Below the pieces are notes generated by a model that was given only the letters and a program-made list of their open reading frames with translations, searched no databases and had not been told where the DNA came from. 64,000 nucleotides of DNA, from NCBI GenBank assembly GCA_017480545.1, contig JAFVAI010000036.1:1-64000 (forward strand). Direction: 5' to 3'. The translations under genes were made by a program, and so were the position numbers. Below, piece after piece: positions 8,974 through 21,744 of this stretch (position 1 is its first letter; every line of letters begins with the position of its first letter). The DNA is from Schwartzia sp. (in: firmicutes). GTDB lineage: Bacteria; Bacillota; Negativicutes; Selenomonadales; Selenomonadaceae.

Positions 8974-9543
8974 CTAGTCTTTTCCTAAATTCAGTTCCGC
9001 TTCATGCGCCTGCATCCCTTGGACGCAGAGCTCCATCACGACGCCGAGGTCGAGGCCGAGCCCTTCCACGCCCTTTTGGATCAACTCGCGGTCGCACTTC
9101 GCGGCGAAGCGTTTGTCCTTGAATTTTTTCTTCAGGCTCTTGACCTCCATGCCCTTCATGCCCTCGGGACGCATCAGCGCGTAAGCGTGAACGATGCCCG
9201 TCAGCTCGTCGACGGCGAACAGGCTTTTTTCCATGTCCGTCGTCGGCTCCTTCTCGTCGGTGACGAGGCCGTAGCCGTGGGAGATAATCGAAACGATGTC
9301 TTCCTCGTCCACGCCCTCCGGCGCGAGCAGCTCCCGCACATGACGGCAGTGCTCCTCCGGATATTTTTCATAGTCCACGTCGTGCAGCCAGCCGATGGCC
9401 GCCCAATGCCCCGGATCCCCGCCGAAGTGCCCGGCCATCGCTTCCATCGCCGCGCTGACCGCCGCCGCGTGGGTAAACAGATGCTCCTCCGTGGTGTGCT
9501 TCGCGAGAATTTCCTTCGCTTTTTCCAATGACAACGTGCTCAA
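8974..9543 (-). CDS. HD-domain phosphohydrolase family protein
   Basis: 189 residues with an HD-type metal site: His in HLFTHAAAVS (residues 21-30) and the HD doublet in GWLHDVDYEKYPEEH (about 51-65). The pattern LHDVDYEKYPEEH is characteristic of small HD hydrolases in Clostridia and Negativicutes. Substrate unknown. It lies between rpoC and ddh in the same direction. The rpoC terminator separates it from rpoC, and the 30-nt gap to ddh suggests a two-gene unit. ATG start behind AAGGAGGCGG. Confidence 0.8.
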   Translation of the reverse strand: MSTLSLEKAKEILAKHTTEEHLFTHAAAVSAAMEAMAGHFGGDPGHWAAIGWLHDVDYEKYPEEHCRHVRELLAPEGVDEEDIVSIISHGYGLVTDEKEPTTDMEKSLFAVDELTGIVHAYALMRPEGMKGMEVKSLKKKFKDKRFAAKCDRELIQKGVEGLGLDLGVVMELCVQGMQAHEAELNLGKD

Positions 9544-9575
9544 AAGTTCCGCCTCCTTATGGGAATACTTATATA

Positions 9576-9615
9576 CAAAAACGGTTCGCGGCGTCCGACG
9601 CCTGCGAACCGTTTT
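9576..9615 (-). terminator. rpoBC terminator
   Basis: Long stem AAACGGTTCGC/GCGAACCGTTT with an inner GGCGTC/GACGCC helix and a U tract on the minus strand, 13 nt after the rpoC stop. Confidence 0.88.
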
Positions 9616-9628
9616 CGTGTCTTACGGA

Positions 9629-12600
9629 TTATGCTTCCTCCGTCGGCTCCGCCTCGGATTCCTTCGACGTGTCCGCGCTTTCCGGCGGAGCCCCGTCTTC
9701 TGCGGGGGCGGGAGCATCCCCGGCGTTCCCGCCTTCCAAGGATGTCTCGCTTTCCTCCGGCACAGCTTCCGCCGCGTCGGGATCGACGACGCCGATGTTG
9801 CGATAACGGCCCATGCCCGTGCCCGCAGGAATCAGCTTGCCGATGATGACGTTTTCCTTGAGGCCGATCAGCGGATCGACCTTGCCCTTGATGGCCGCGT
9901 CGGTCAGGACGCGGGTCGTTTCCTGGAAGGACGCCGCCGACAGGAACGAATCCGTGGCGAGGGAGGCCTTCGTGATGCCGAGCAGGATCGGCTTTGCCAC
10001 CGCCGGCTCGCCGCCGTTTTCGATGACGCGGGCATTGACGGCCTCAAAGGCATTGATGTCGATATACTCGCCGGGCAGGAAATGCGTGTCGCCCGAATCC
10101 TCGATCTTGACCTTATGGAGCATCTGGCGCACCATGACTTCGATATGCTTGTCATTGATGCCGACGCCTTGGGACTTGTATACCTTTTGGACTTCGTAAA
10201 CGAGGTAGCGCTGCGTCTCTTTGAGGCCGCAGACGCGAAGAATGTCATGCGGATTGATGGAGCCTTCGGTGATTTTGTCGCCGAGCTTCATCTTCATGCC
10301 GTTCTGCGCGACCATGCGCGCGCCGTAGGGGATTTCGTATTCGCGCGGCTCGCCGTCCTCCGAGGTAATCGTGACTTTCCGCAGGTCGTCCTGCACCGTC
10401 GCCACGCCCTCGTTTTCGGCGATAATCGCGTGATGCTTCGGCTTGCGCGCCTCGAAGAGTTCCTCGACGCGCGGAAGGCCCTGCGTAATGTCGTCGCCGG
10501 CGACGCCGCCCGAGTGGAACGTACGCATCGTGAGCTGGGTGCCCGGCTCGCCGATGGACTGCGCCGCGATGATGCCCACCGCTTCGCCGACGTCCACCTC
10601 GTTGGCGTTGGCGAGGTCGCGCCCGTAGCACTTGATGCAGACGCCGTACTGGGATTTGCAGGTCAGGACGCTGCGAATCGACACTTTATCGCGAACCTTG
10701 CAAATCTTTTCCGCCAGTTCCTCGTCCACCGTTTGATTCAGGGAAGCAATCTTTTCGCCCGTCGTCGGATCCACGATGTCCTCCGCCAGCACACGGCCGA
10801 TAATGCGCTCCGCCAACGGTTCGATGATGCCGTTGCCTTCCTTGATGGCTTCGACCTCGATGCCGCGGACGTTGTTGTTGCGAACGCGGATTTCCCGCGC
10901 GTCGCTTTCCAGCGCGCGCTGCGCGTCCTCCTCGGAAATTTCCGTATCGGCGGGAATCAGGACTTCCCCGTCGCCGGAAACGACCGCCTCCGTCGCCTTC
11001 TTCCCCGCGATTTCATGCAGGAACGAATGGAGCGCGGCTTTGCGCGCTTTGGCGTCCGGTGTGCCGAGCACAATCGTCTCGGACATCATCGCGTTGCTGA
11101 TGACCGCCTCGGAGTATGCCAAGGAACCGCGAATCACGAGCTCCGGCACACGCCGCTCGCCCAGCATTGCAAGATGGCTCTCGGTCAGCACCGTATCCCG
11201 CGGCAGGAGCACTTCGCCCGTCTCGGGATCGACAATAGGCGCGCCCAAGACGCGATCGACCAACGACTCGCCCAGGATATCCAAAGCTTCCGCCGTCGAC
11301 GGCGCAAGGTGCGCACGCTCGCGGGCGAGGTCGATGCTCATGATATCGCAGTCATCCTCCCGCACAATGACATCCTGCGCGACATCCACGAGACGACGGG
11401 TCAGATACCCGGAGTCCGCCGTGCGGAGCGCCGTATCGGCAAGACCCTTGCGGGCGCCGTGGGAGGAAATGAAGTAATCGGAAACCGTCAGCCCTTCGCG
11501 GAAGTTCGCCGTAATCGGAAGGGCGATAATCTTGCCGGACGGGTCGGACATCAAGCCGCGCATGCCGGCGAGCTGACGCATCTGTTGCGCGTTGCCTCGG
11601 GCGCCGGAGTCCGCCATCATGAAGATCGGGTTGAATGAATCCATGTTGTGCATCATGGCTTTGCCGACGTCCTCGGTCGTCTGCTGCCAGAGGGCGACGA
11701 CTTTGTTGTAGCGCTCCTCCTCGGTGATGAGGCCGCGGCCGTATTGATGCTCGATTTTGTTGACGGCCTCGGTGGTCGTGTCAATCATCTGTTGCTTTTC
11801 CGGCGGCACGATGACATCCGAGATGGCGACGGTCATGCCCGCGAGGCAGGCGTAATGATAGCCGAGGTTCTTTACATTGTCAATGACGACGGCGGTCTTG
11901 CCCGCGCCGAAATGCTTGAAGCACTTCGCGACCAAGCGCTCCAGTTCCTTCTTGTTCATGCGGATGCCGTATTCCCAAGCGCCCGTCTCTTTATTCTTCA
12001 CATAGTAACGGATTTCCGGGGGCAGGATTTCATTGAAAATCATGCGCCCCAAGGAAGTCTTGACAAGGCCGTAGCCCTCGATGCGCGTCGTGATGGAGGC
12101 TTGCAAATCCAGTTCGCCATGCTGATGCGCGAGCAAGGCTTCCTCAATGCCCGTGACGAACTTGCCCTCGCCTTTCGCGCCGGGGCGCAGGATGGTCAGA
12201 TAATAGGAGCCGAGCACCATGTCCTGCGTCGGAACGATGATCGGATTCCCGTCTTTCGGCGCGAGGATATGATGCGCCGCCAGCATCAGGATACGGGCCT
12301 CCGCCTGCGCCTCCGCCGACAGCGGCAAATGGATCGCCATCTGGTCGCCGTCAAAGTCAGCGTTGTACGCGGTGCAGGCCAACGGGTGCAGCTTCAGCGC
12401 GCGGCCCTCGGTCAGCACCGGCTCAAAGGCCTGAATCCCGAGACGATGAAGCGTCGGCGCACGGTTCAAAAGCACCGGATGCTCCTTGATGACATCCTCC
12501 AGCACGTCCCAGACCTCCGGACGGACGCGCTCGACGGCGCGCTTCGCGGCCTTGATGTTGTTCGCCGCGCCGCTGTTGACCAATTTTTTCATGACAAACG

Positions 12601-13702
12601 GCTTGAACAGTTCCAACGCCATTTCTTTCGGCAGGCCGCACTGATGCAGTTTCAGCTCCGGACCGACGACGATAACCGAACGTCCCGAATAGTCGACGCG
12701 TTTGCCCAAAAGGTTCTGGCGGAAACGCCCCTGCTTGCCCTTGAGCATATCGGAGAGGGATTTCAGCGGGCGGTTGCCCGGCCCCGTGACGGGACGGCCG
12801 CGACGGCCGTTATCAATCAGCGCGTCCACAGCTTCCTGAAGCATCCGCTTTTCATTTCTGACAATGATATCCGGCGCGTCAAGGTCGAGAAGACGCTTCA
12901 GCCGATTGTTGCGGTTGATGACGCGGCGGTACAGATCATTCAAATCGGAGGTCGCGAAACGGCCGCCGTCGAGCTGCACCATCGGGCGAAGCTCCGGCGG
13001 GATGACCGGCACCACATCCATGACCATCCACGAGGGCTTGTTGCCGGACTTGCGGAAGGCCTCCACGACCTCCAGCCGACGAATCGCGCGCACCTTTTTC
13101 TGCCCGCTGACTCCGGCGAGATCGGCGCGAAGCTCTTCGCTCAAGACATCAAGGTCGATCTCCCCCAACAGTTCCTTGATGGCTTCCGCGCCCATGCCGA
13201 CGCGGAAATTCGTGCCGCCGTTCTCGCTATATTCCTGATACTCCGCCTCCGTCAAGAGGTCCTTTTTCTTGAGCTTCGTATCGCCCGGGTCAAGGACGAT
13301 ATACGACGCGAAATAAAGCACCTTTTCCAGCGCCCTCGGGGAAATGTCGAGAATCAGGCCCATCCGGCTGGGAATTCCCTTGAAATACCAGATATGCGAT
13401 ACCGGGGCAGCCAATTCGATATGACCCATGCGCTCGCGGCGAACCTTGGAGCGCGTGACCTCAACGCCGCAACGGTCGCAGACGATTCCCTTGTAACGGA
13501 TACGCTTGTACTTGCCGCAATGGCACTCCCAATCGCGGGTCGGGCCGAAAATGCGCTCGCAGAAAAGCCCGTCGCGCTCCGGCTTCAAGGTACGATAATT
13601 GATCGTCTCCGGCTTCTTGACCTCGCCGTACGACCACTCGCGGATTTTCTCCGGCGACGCGAGGCCGATCCGCATCGAGTCAAAATTATTTACATCCAGC
13701 AA
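9629..13702 (-). CDS. rpoC: RNA polymerase beta-prime subunit
   Basis: 1357 residues. The N-terminal zinc site has Cys60, Cys62, Cys75 and Cys78 ([19 protein letters not shown]). The catalytic Mg-binding loop [12 protein letters not shown] lies near residue 450. A second Cys cluster ([11 protein letters not shown]) lies in the C-terminal third, and [18 protein letters not shown] is the conserved trigger region. The C-terminus ends in an acidic, Pro/Ala/Glu-rich tail of about 45 residues. It follows rpoB by 18 nt and is cotranscribed with it; the next element is a strong terminator. Confidence 0.99.
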   Translation of the reverse strand: MLDVNNFDSMRIGLASPEKIREWSYGEVKKPETINYRTLKPERDGLFCERIFGPTRDWECHCGKYKRIRYKGIVCDRCGVEVTRSKVRRERMGHIELAAPVSHIWYFKGIPSRMGLILDISPRALEKVLYFASYIVLDPGDTKLKKKDLLTEAEYQEYSENGGTNFRVGMGAEAIKELLGEIDLDVLSEELRADLAGVSGQKKVRAIRRLEVVEAFRKSGNKPSWMVMDVVPVIPPELRPMVQLDGGRFATSDLNDLYRRVINRNNRLKRLLDLDAPDIIVRNEKRMLQEAVDALIDNGRRGRPVTGPGNRPLKSLSDMLKGKQGRFRQNLLGKRVDYSGRSVIVVGPELKLHQCGLPKEMALELFKPFVMKKLVNSGAANNIKAAKRAVERVRPEVWDVLEDVIKEHPVLLNRAPTLHRLGIQAFEPVLTEGRALKLHPLACTAYNADFDGDQMAIHLPLSAEAQAEARILMLAAHHILAPKDGNPIIVPTQDMVLGSYYLTILRPGAKGEGKFVTGIEEALLAHQHGELDLQASITTRIEGYGLVKTSLGRMIFNEILPPEIRYYVKNKETGAWEYGIRMNKKELERLVAKCFKHFGAGKTAVVIDNVKNLGYHYACLAGMTVAISDVIVPPEKQQMIDTTTEAVNKIEHQYGRGLITEEERYNKVVALWQQTTEDVGKAMMHNMDSFNPIFMMADSGARGNAQQMRQLAGMRGLMSDPSGKIIALPITANFREGLTVSDYFISSHGARKGLADTALRTADSGYLTRRLVDVAQDVIVREDDCDIMSIDLARERAHLAPSTAEALDILGESLVDRVLGAPIVDPETGEVLLPRDTVLTESHLAMLGERRVPELVIRGSLAYSEAVISNAMMSETIVLGTPDAKARKAALHSFLHEIAGKKATEAVVSGDGEVLIPADTEISEEDAQRALESDAREIRVRNNNVRGIEVEAIKEGNGIIEPLAERIIGRVLAEDIVDPTTGEKIASLNQTVDEELAEKICKVRDKVSIRSVLTCKSQYGVCIKCYGRDLANANEVDVGEAVGIIAAQSIGEPGTQLTMRTFHSGGVAGDDITQGLPRVEELFEARKPKHHAIIAENEGVATVQDDLRKVTITSEDGEPREYEIPYGARMVAQNGMKMKLGDKITEGSINPHDILRVCGLKETQRYLVYEVQKVYKSQGVGINDKHIEVMVRQMLHKVKIEDSGDTHFLPGEYIDINAFEAVNARVIENGGEPAVAKPILLGITKASLATDSFLSAASFQETTRVLTDAAIKGKVDPLIGLKENVIIGKLIPAGTGMGRYRNIGVVDPDAAEAVPEESETSLEGGNAGDAPAPAEDGAPPESADTSKESEAEPTEEA

Positions 13703-13720
13703 AGGGCTGCACTCCCTTCC

Positions 13721-17470
<3,750 letters not shown>

Positions 17471-17856
17471 GAAAACCTTCACTCCTTATACCAGAAACCA
17501 TCAAAACGCCCGGAAGAAGCTTTTCCGGTTTCTGCATTTAGGAACTGTCCCAAAGCCAATTTTGCTCCAGTTCCTTATACGACATTTGAGCCTTCGGTAC
17601 CAATGAAAAGCGTGTGTCACGCAGATGCATGGGGTTCATTTGCGGTCGGTATATGCCCAATACAGGGTGGCAACACAAAGAGAAGCGCACAAAAGCGGAC
17701 AGAAAACACGAAAAGACAAGGCCCTTTTCGCTCAAAACCTTGCCGCAAGCTCTTCCCTGTTCCGTTTTTGTCCGTTATTGTTCATATTCCGCTGGCCCAC
17801 GCGATCATTTTTCGGATAGCAGAAATACTACCATGCTTCACTTTCTGCGATCACAT

Positions 17857-17885
17857 ATATTATCACACAACAATTTTCATGTCAA
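17857..17885 (-). promoter_or_regulatory. rpoBC promoter
   Basis: Minus-strand TTGACA (17880-17885), 17-nt spacer, TAATAT (17857-17862). It lies downstream of the rplL terminator, so rpoBC can be transcribed independently of the ribosomal-protein operon. Confidence 0.85.
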
Positions 17886-17894
17886 TCGAAGAGC

Positions 17895-17933
17895 AAAAAT
17901 TTTGAGGTAAGAAATTCTTACCCCAAAATTTTT
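17895..17933. repeat. Palindromic repeat P3
   Basis: 39-nt palindrome with core GTAAGAA-A-TTCTTAC and A/T arms. One arm position differs (GAGG facing CCCC). It lies just upstream of the -35 box of the rpoBC promoter, after the rplL terminator. Confidence 0.85.
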
Positions 17934-17995
17934 CATCGTCACGAAACGCATGATACAAGCGCGAAGCATACACCGCATCAAAATTTTTCCGCCGC

Positions 17996-18028
17996 AAAAA
18001 AATCGGAGGACGTTTCCGCCCTCCGACT
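17996..18028 (-). terminator. Terminator after rplL
   Basis: Minus-strand stem TCGGAGG/CCTCCGA followed by seven U, 17 nt after the rplL stop. It separates rplJL from rpoBC. Confidence 0.88.
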
Positions 18029-18045
18029 CGTTGGTTTGGATTCGA

Positions 18046-18420
18046 TTATTTTACCTCGACCTGTGCGCCGGCTTCTTCGAGCTTCGCTTTCAGTTCCTCG
18101 GCCTCCGCCTTCGCAATCTTCTCCTTGACCGGCTTCGGCGCCTCGTCGACGAGAGCCTTCGCTTCCTTCAGGCCAAGGCCCGTAACTTCACGGACGACCT
18201 TGATGACGCCGATCTTCTTGTCGCCGGCGCTCTTCAGGATGACGTCGAACTCCGTCTGCTCCTCGGCAGCGTCACCGCCGGCAGCCGCCGGAGCGGCAGC
18301 AGCAACAGCGACCGGAGCCGCAGCCGAAACGCCGAATTTCTCTTCCATGGCCTTGACCAGTTCGGAAAGCTCGAGAACCGTCATGCTCTCAATAGCCTGC
18401 ATAATTTCTTCTTTCGTCAT
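18046..18420 (-). CDS. rplL: Ribosomal protein L7/L12 (bL12)
   Basis: 124-residue stalk protein of the large ribosomal subunit. It shows the N-terminal dimerisation helix ([19 protein letters not shown]), the Ala/Pro hinge ([10 protein letters not shown]) and the C-terminal factor-binding domain ([20 protein letters not shown]). It is last in the rplJL unit and followed by a terminator. Confidence 0.98.
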   Translation of the reverse strand: MTKEEIMQAIESMTVLELSELVKAMEEKFGVSAAAPVAVAAAAPAAAGGDAAEEQTEFDVILKSAGDKKIGVIKVVREVTGLGLKEAKALVDEAPKPVKEKIAKAEAEELKAKLEEAGAQVEVK

Positions 18421-18485
18421 TTGTAAAAACCTCCGTTTTCATTTCTATTGTTGCCATTCGAAAAAGTTGGGAAACACCGGACGCT

Positions 18486-19043
18486 TTACGCCGATTCCTT
18501 CTGCTGGCGGATCGCGTCAAGCACATAGACGGCGTTCCTGATAACGCCCTGCAGCACACCAACCGTGCCGCTGATCGGGGACTGCATGCTGCCGAGCAGC
18601 TTCGCGATAAGGACCTCACGGGACGGCAACGAAGCGAGCGCCTCGACTTCCTTCGCGCCGATGACCTTGCCGTCAACCAAACCTGCCTTTACGGTGAGAA
18701 TTCCCGCGTCGGCCAATTTGTTCTTCTTGATGAATTCGCTGATAACCTTCGCCGGAGCAACCGCGTCCTCCTTCGACGACGCCAATGCTGTCGTACCGGC
18801 CAGATGCTCGACGAGACCGTCCATGCCGACCTCTTTCGCCGCAATCGTGGTCAGCGTATTCTTGACGACATGGTACGAAACGCCCGCTTCGCGAAGCGCA
18901 CAGCGCAGCTGCGTATCCTGCGCGACCGTGAGCCCTCTGTACGACGTCAGAACCGCGCCCTTGGCGGAAGTCAATTCCTCTTTCAAGGAAGCGACAATAT
19001 CCTTCTTCTCTTGAGAAACCTGCTTGTCATGGATAGCGGACAT
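18486..19043 (-). CDS. rplJ: Ribosomal protein L10 (uL10)
   Basis: 185 residues from the ATG at 19043 behind GGAGG. It anchors L7/L12 dimers on 23S rRNA and in many bacteria represses its own operon by binding an upstream leader. The pattern AVLTSYRGLTVAQDTQLRCALR and VVKNTLTTIAA is typical. The L10-type leader lies directly upstream. Confidence 0.97.
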   Translation of the reverse strand: MSAIHDKQVSQEKKDIVASLKEELTSAKGAVLTSYRGLTVAQDTQLRCALREAGVSYHVVKNTLTTIAAKEVGMDGLVEHLAGTTALASSKEDAVAPAKVISEFIKKNKLADAGILTVKAGLVDGKVIGAKEVEALASLPSREVLIAKLLGSMQSPISGTVGVLQGVIRNAVYVLDAIRQQKESA

Positions 19044-19064
19044 CAAATACACCTCCTTCCGCTT

Positions 19065-19190
19065 GGATTCTATGAAAAAATGTTGAAACCTAAAACTGCG
19101 GCTTCCGGCCAAAGACCCGGAAGCCGCAGGAAAAACGCAGCGTATCCGGCCTCGGCTGGACTTACGGATTGAACCCGCCTGCTGTCTTCG
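19065..19190 (-). ncRNA. Ribosomal protein L10 leader RNA
   Basis: The region between rplA and rplJ contains the conserved minus-strand segment GAAGACAGCAGG and, near the other side of the fold, CAGCCGAGGCC, as in the L10 leader family. It ends with a strong attenuator-like hairpin with a U tract (19091-19129, stem CTGCGGCTTCCGG/CCGGAAGCCGCAG). By family knowledge the L10-L7/L12 complex binds it and lowers rplJL expression. Confidence 0.82.
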
Positions 19191-19215
19191 GCCTATGTTA
19201 TGCAGTTATAAAGGA

Positions 19216-19911
19216 TTATTCCGGCTTTGCCGCCAGTTGCACCGGGACACCCGGCCCCATCGTGGCAGCCAACGTCAGGGATTTGATATACTGGCCCTTC
19301 GCGCCCGCCGGTTTCGCTTTGATCAGCGTATCCACAAGGGTACGATAGTTCTCGGCCAGCTTCTGGGACTCAAAGGACGCCTTGCCGATCGGGCAATGCA
19401 CATTGCCTGCCTTGTCCGTGCGGTACTCAACCTGTCCGGCCTTGATGGCCTTGATTGCCTTTTCCAAATCCATCGTGACCGTGCCGAGCTTCGGGTTCGG
19501 CATCAAGCCGCGCGGGCCAAGGATTTTGCCGAGTTTGCCGACAACGCCCATCATGTTCGGCGTGGCGACAGCAACATCAAAGTCGCACCAACCGCCCTGG
19601 ATCTTCGTCACCAACTCGTCGGAACCCACGAAATCGGCTCCCGCCGCTTCCGCCTCGGCTACCTTTTCGCCCTTCGCGAAAACGAGAACGCGCTTCGTCT
19701 TGCCTGTACCGTGCGGCAGCACCACCGCGCCGCGAACCTGCTGATCCGCGTACTTCGGGTCGACACCGAGACGGACATGAAGCTCAATCGTCTCGTCAAA
19801 TTTCGCCGTGGCGGTCTTCTTGACCAGTTCCACCGCTTCGGAAAGCCCATACTGTTTGCCTTCCTCAATCAGCTTCACGGCCTCCTGATACTTTTTGCCT
19901 GCTTTTGCCAT
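19216..19911 (-). CDS. rplA: Ribosomal protein L1 (uL1)
   Basis: 231 residues, full length. It forms the L1 stalk of the large subunit and often autoregulates. The typical motifs PNPKLGTVT and [17 protein letters not shown] are present. It lies 60 nt downstream of rplK and is separated from rplJ by the L10 leader. Confidence 0.98.
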   Translation of the reverse strand: MAKAGKKYQEAVKLIEEGKQYGLSEAVELVKKTATAKFDETIELHVRLGVDPKYADQQVRGAVVLPHGTGKTKRVLVFAKGEKVAEAEAAGADFVGSDELVTKIQGGWCDFDVAVATPNMMGVVGKLGKILGPRGLMPNPKLGTVTMDLEKAIKAIKAGQVEYRTDKAGNVHCPIGKASFESQKLAENYRTLVDTLIKAKPAGAKGQYIKSLTLAATMGPGVPVQLAAKPE

Positions 19912-19971
19912 TCAAATACTCCTTTCGTGGTACGAACGGTTTTGCCTCCCACGCTCTCCACGGGCCTGCCG

Positions 19972-20397
19972 TCAGTCGACGATCTCAATGCCCATGCTGC
20001 GCGCCGTGCCCTCGATCATGCGAGTGGCCGCTTCAATATCGGCGGCGTTCAGATCCTGCATCTTGAGCTGCGCGATTTCCTGCGCCTTCGCTCTCGGAAG
20101 CTTCGCGACCTTCGTCTTGTTCGGCTCGCCGGACGCCTTCTCGATATTCGCGGCCTTTTTCAAAAGCACCGCCGCCGGAGGCGTCTTCGTGATGAACGTA
20201 AACGAACGATCCTCGAACACGGTAATCTCAACCGGGATAATCAGGCCGGCCTGCTTTGCCGTCCGCTCGTTGAACTCCTTGACGAACGCCATGATATTCA
20301 CGCCCGCCTGGCCGAGCGCCGGGCCTACCGGGGGAGCCGGTGTAGCCTTGCCTGCCAAGACCTGCAGCTTGACGAGCTTCGCAACCTTCTTTGCCAT
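19972..20397 (-). CDS. rplK: Ribosomal protein L11 (uL11)
   Basis: 141 residues. It binds the GTPase-associated 23S rRNA region and is needed for the RelA response. The hallmark [19 protein letters not shown] is present. It lies downstream of nusG, with the 168-bp hairpin element in between. ATG start behind GGAGG. Confidence 0.98.
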   Translation of the reverse strand: MAKKVAKLVKLQVLAGKATPAPPVGPALGQAGVNIMAFVKEFNERTAKQAGLIIPVEITVFEDRSFTFITKTPPAAVLLKKAANIEKASGEPNKTKVAKLPRAKAQEIAQLKMQDLNAADIEAATRMIEGTARSMGIEIVD

Positions 20398-20446
20398 CTA
20401 TGCTTACACCTCCTTACAATGACTGTCTATCCAAATCCAAAAAATC

Positions 20447-20614
20447 TTAAGGAAACACCGAACAAGTCCCACCGCGCCCCTGCCGGGTCTTTTTCCGTCA
20501 TGCCGCGTCAGATGCCGTTCGACGTAGCGATGCTACGCCTTCACGCCATCTTCCTTGCCTGACGAAAAAATCCCTCGGCAGGGTCACGACTTGACTTATT
20601 CGTCGTTTCCTTAA
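20447..20614. repeat. 168-bp near-palindromic element, copy 1 (between nusG and rplK)
   Basis: Bounded by TTAA with inverted ends TTAAGGAAAC/GTTTCCTTAA. The whole element folds as one long imperfect hairpin: outer arm ACCGAACAAGTC against GACTT...ATTCG, middle CCCTGCCG/CGGCAGGG and GTCTTTTTC/GAAAAAATC, and apex GTAGC-GAT-GCTAC. It carries no ORF. The right-hand TTAA provides the nusG stop codon. A second copy of exactly the same length lies at 37409-37576, in the same orientation relative to transcription. It resembles a MITE or palindromic unit. Confidence 0.85.
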
Positions 20615-21180
20615 ATCTTTTCCACTTGGTCGAAATCCAGCTCGGCGACCGTCTCGCGCCCGAACATCTCGACCACGGCCTTGAGCTTCCCTCGTTCGCG
20701 GTCAATCTCGGAAACCGTCGCCGGAAGGCTCTCAAAAGCGCCGGAATTGATCAGCACCTGCTGCCCGGGCTCGACGTCCAACGTCGGGCGCCTTCTCGCA
20801 CCTTCGCCCTCGGGACGCAGGATATTGTTGACCTCTTCCTCCGTCAGCGGAATTGGTTGCGTCGAAACAGATCCGACAAAGCCGGTAACGCCCGGCGTGT
20901 TGCGGACGACATACCAAGACTGGTCGTCGACCACCATCTGCACCAACACATAGCCGGGAAACACCTTCCGCTTGACGATCTTCTTGCGGCCGTTTTGCAT
21001 TTCGACATCGTCATCCAAGGGGACGACAATGTTGAAAATCTTGTCCCCAAGACCCATCGAGTGGATTTTCCGCTCCAGATTTGCCTTGACCTTGTTCTCA
21101 TACCCGGAATAGGTATGAATGACATACCATTTCTTCGGCTCTTTTGTTTCTTCCGCGATTTGCTGCTTTTCTTCTTCCAT
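20611..21180 (-). CDS. nusG: Transcription termination/antitermination factor NusG
   Basis: 189 residues from the ATG at 21180. The N-terminal NGN domain (KKWYVIHTYSGYENKVKANL, FPGYVLVQM, VRNTPGVTGFVG) is followed by a C-terminal KOW domain (EPGQQVLINSGAFESLPATV). NusG binds RNA polymerase and couples it to Rho or the ribosome. It lies 14 nt after secE. Its TAA stop is the edge of the 168-bp repeat element. Confidence 0.98.
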   Translation of the reverse strand: MEEEKQQIAEETKEPKKWYVIHTYSGYENKVKANLERKIHSMGLGDKIFNIVVPLDDDVEMQNGRKKIVKRKVFPGYVLVQMVVDDQSWYVVRNTPGVTGFVGSVSTQPIPLTEEEVNNILRPEGEGARRRPTLDVEPGQQVLINSGAFESLPATVSEIDRERGKLKAVVEMFGRETVAELDFDQVEKI

Positions 21181-21194
21181 CGTCCCGATCCGCC

Positions 21195-21437
21195 TTATCG
21201 TAAAATGAGCGTGAACAATCTGGAAAAGAACGTATCGCAGACCCAAATCAGCGCACAAACGATGACGACCGCGACGGCGACGACAGCGGTGTCCGTCAGG
21301 AGCTCCTGCTTCGTCGTCCACGATACTTTCCCCATCTCGGCCTTGACTTCGCCGAGAAACTTTATGAGATTGAATCCAGACTCCGACGAGACCGCCGACG
21401 CCTTCTCTTCCGCCAAAACCTTCACATCCTCAAACAC
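21195..21437 (-). CDS. secE: Preprotein translocase subunit SecE
   Basis: About 80 residues. It has the conserved cytoplasmic amphipathic segment (FLGEVKAEMGKVSWTTKQEL) and a single transmembrane helix (AVVAVAVVIVCALIWVCDTF), part of SecYEG. The start is uncertain: the GTG at 21437 has AAGGG 7 nt upstream, while a TTG two codons earlier is also possible. It follows rpmG by about 10 nt and precedes nusG, the usual order. Confidence 0.92.
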   Translation of the reverse strand: MFEDVKVLAEEKASAVSSESGFNLIKFLGEVKAEMGKVSWTTKQELLTDTAVVAVAVVIVCALIWVCDTFFSRLFTLILR

Positions 21438-21447
21438 CGGCAAGCCC

Positions 21448-21612
21448 TTACTTCGTCTCCTTGTGCGGCGTATGCTTCTTGCAGAACTTGCAGTATTTGC
21501 TAAGCTCGATCCGGTCCGGATCGTTCTTCTTGTTCTTGTTGGTCCTGTAATTGCGGTTCTTGCAAACCGTACAGGCCAACGTAATCGCGTTGCGGTTCGC
21601 ACTCTTGGCCAT
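21448..21612 (-). CDS. rpmG: Ribosomal protein L33 (bL33)
   Basis: 54 residues, first gene of the rpmG-secE-nusG-rplKA block. Two CxxC pairs (CTVCKNRNY and [10 protein letters not shown]) make this the zinc-binding form of L33. ATG start behind AGGAAGGAG. Confidence 0.97.
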   Translation of the reverse strand: MAKSANRNAITLACTVCKNRNYRTNKNKKNDPDRIELSKYCKFCKKHTPHKETK

Positions 21613-21675
21613 CGTATGCACTCCTTCCTGGGGAACTTACACAAAAATAAAACGCGAACAAAACGTCGCTGATAT

Positions 21676-21704
21676 AATGTAGCACACTTGTCCCCGCATG
21701 TCAA
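21676..21704 (-). promoter_or_regulatory. Promoter of rpmG-secE-nusG-rplKA
   Basis: Minus-strand TTGACA (21699-21704), 17-nt spacer, TACATT (21676-21681), about 60 nt upstream of rpmG. Confidence 0.78.
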
Positions 21705-21744
21705 CAGAAAGATTGCGGAGAAGGAATTTTTCCGGCGCACATAT

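Larger units (their letters stand above)
17471..18045 (-). other. rpoB leader region and intergenic segment after rplL
   Basis: 575 bp without a convincing gene. In transcription order it holds the rplL terminator (17996-18028), palindrome P3 (17895-17933), the rpoBC promoter (17857-17885) and a leader of about 380 nt. The leader has a possible hairpin GGAACTG/CAGTTCC (about 17540-17575). A 65-codon minus-strand ORF in the leader has no recognisable features and is not called. Confidence 0.6.

Noticed and set aside
17538-17735. 65-codon minus-strand ORF in the rpoB leader
   Set aside because: No ribosome site, Cys- and Phe-rich composition without a recognisable pattern; more likely untranslated leader.
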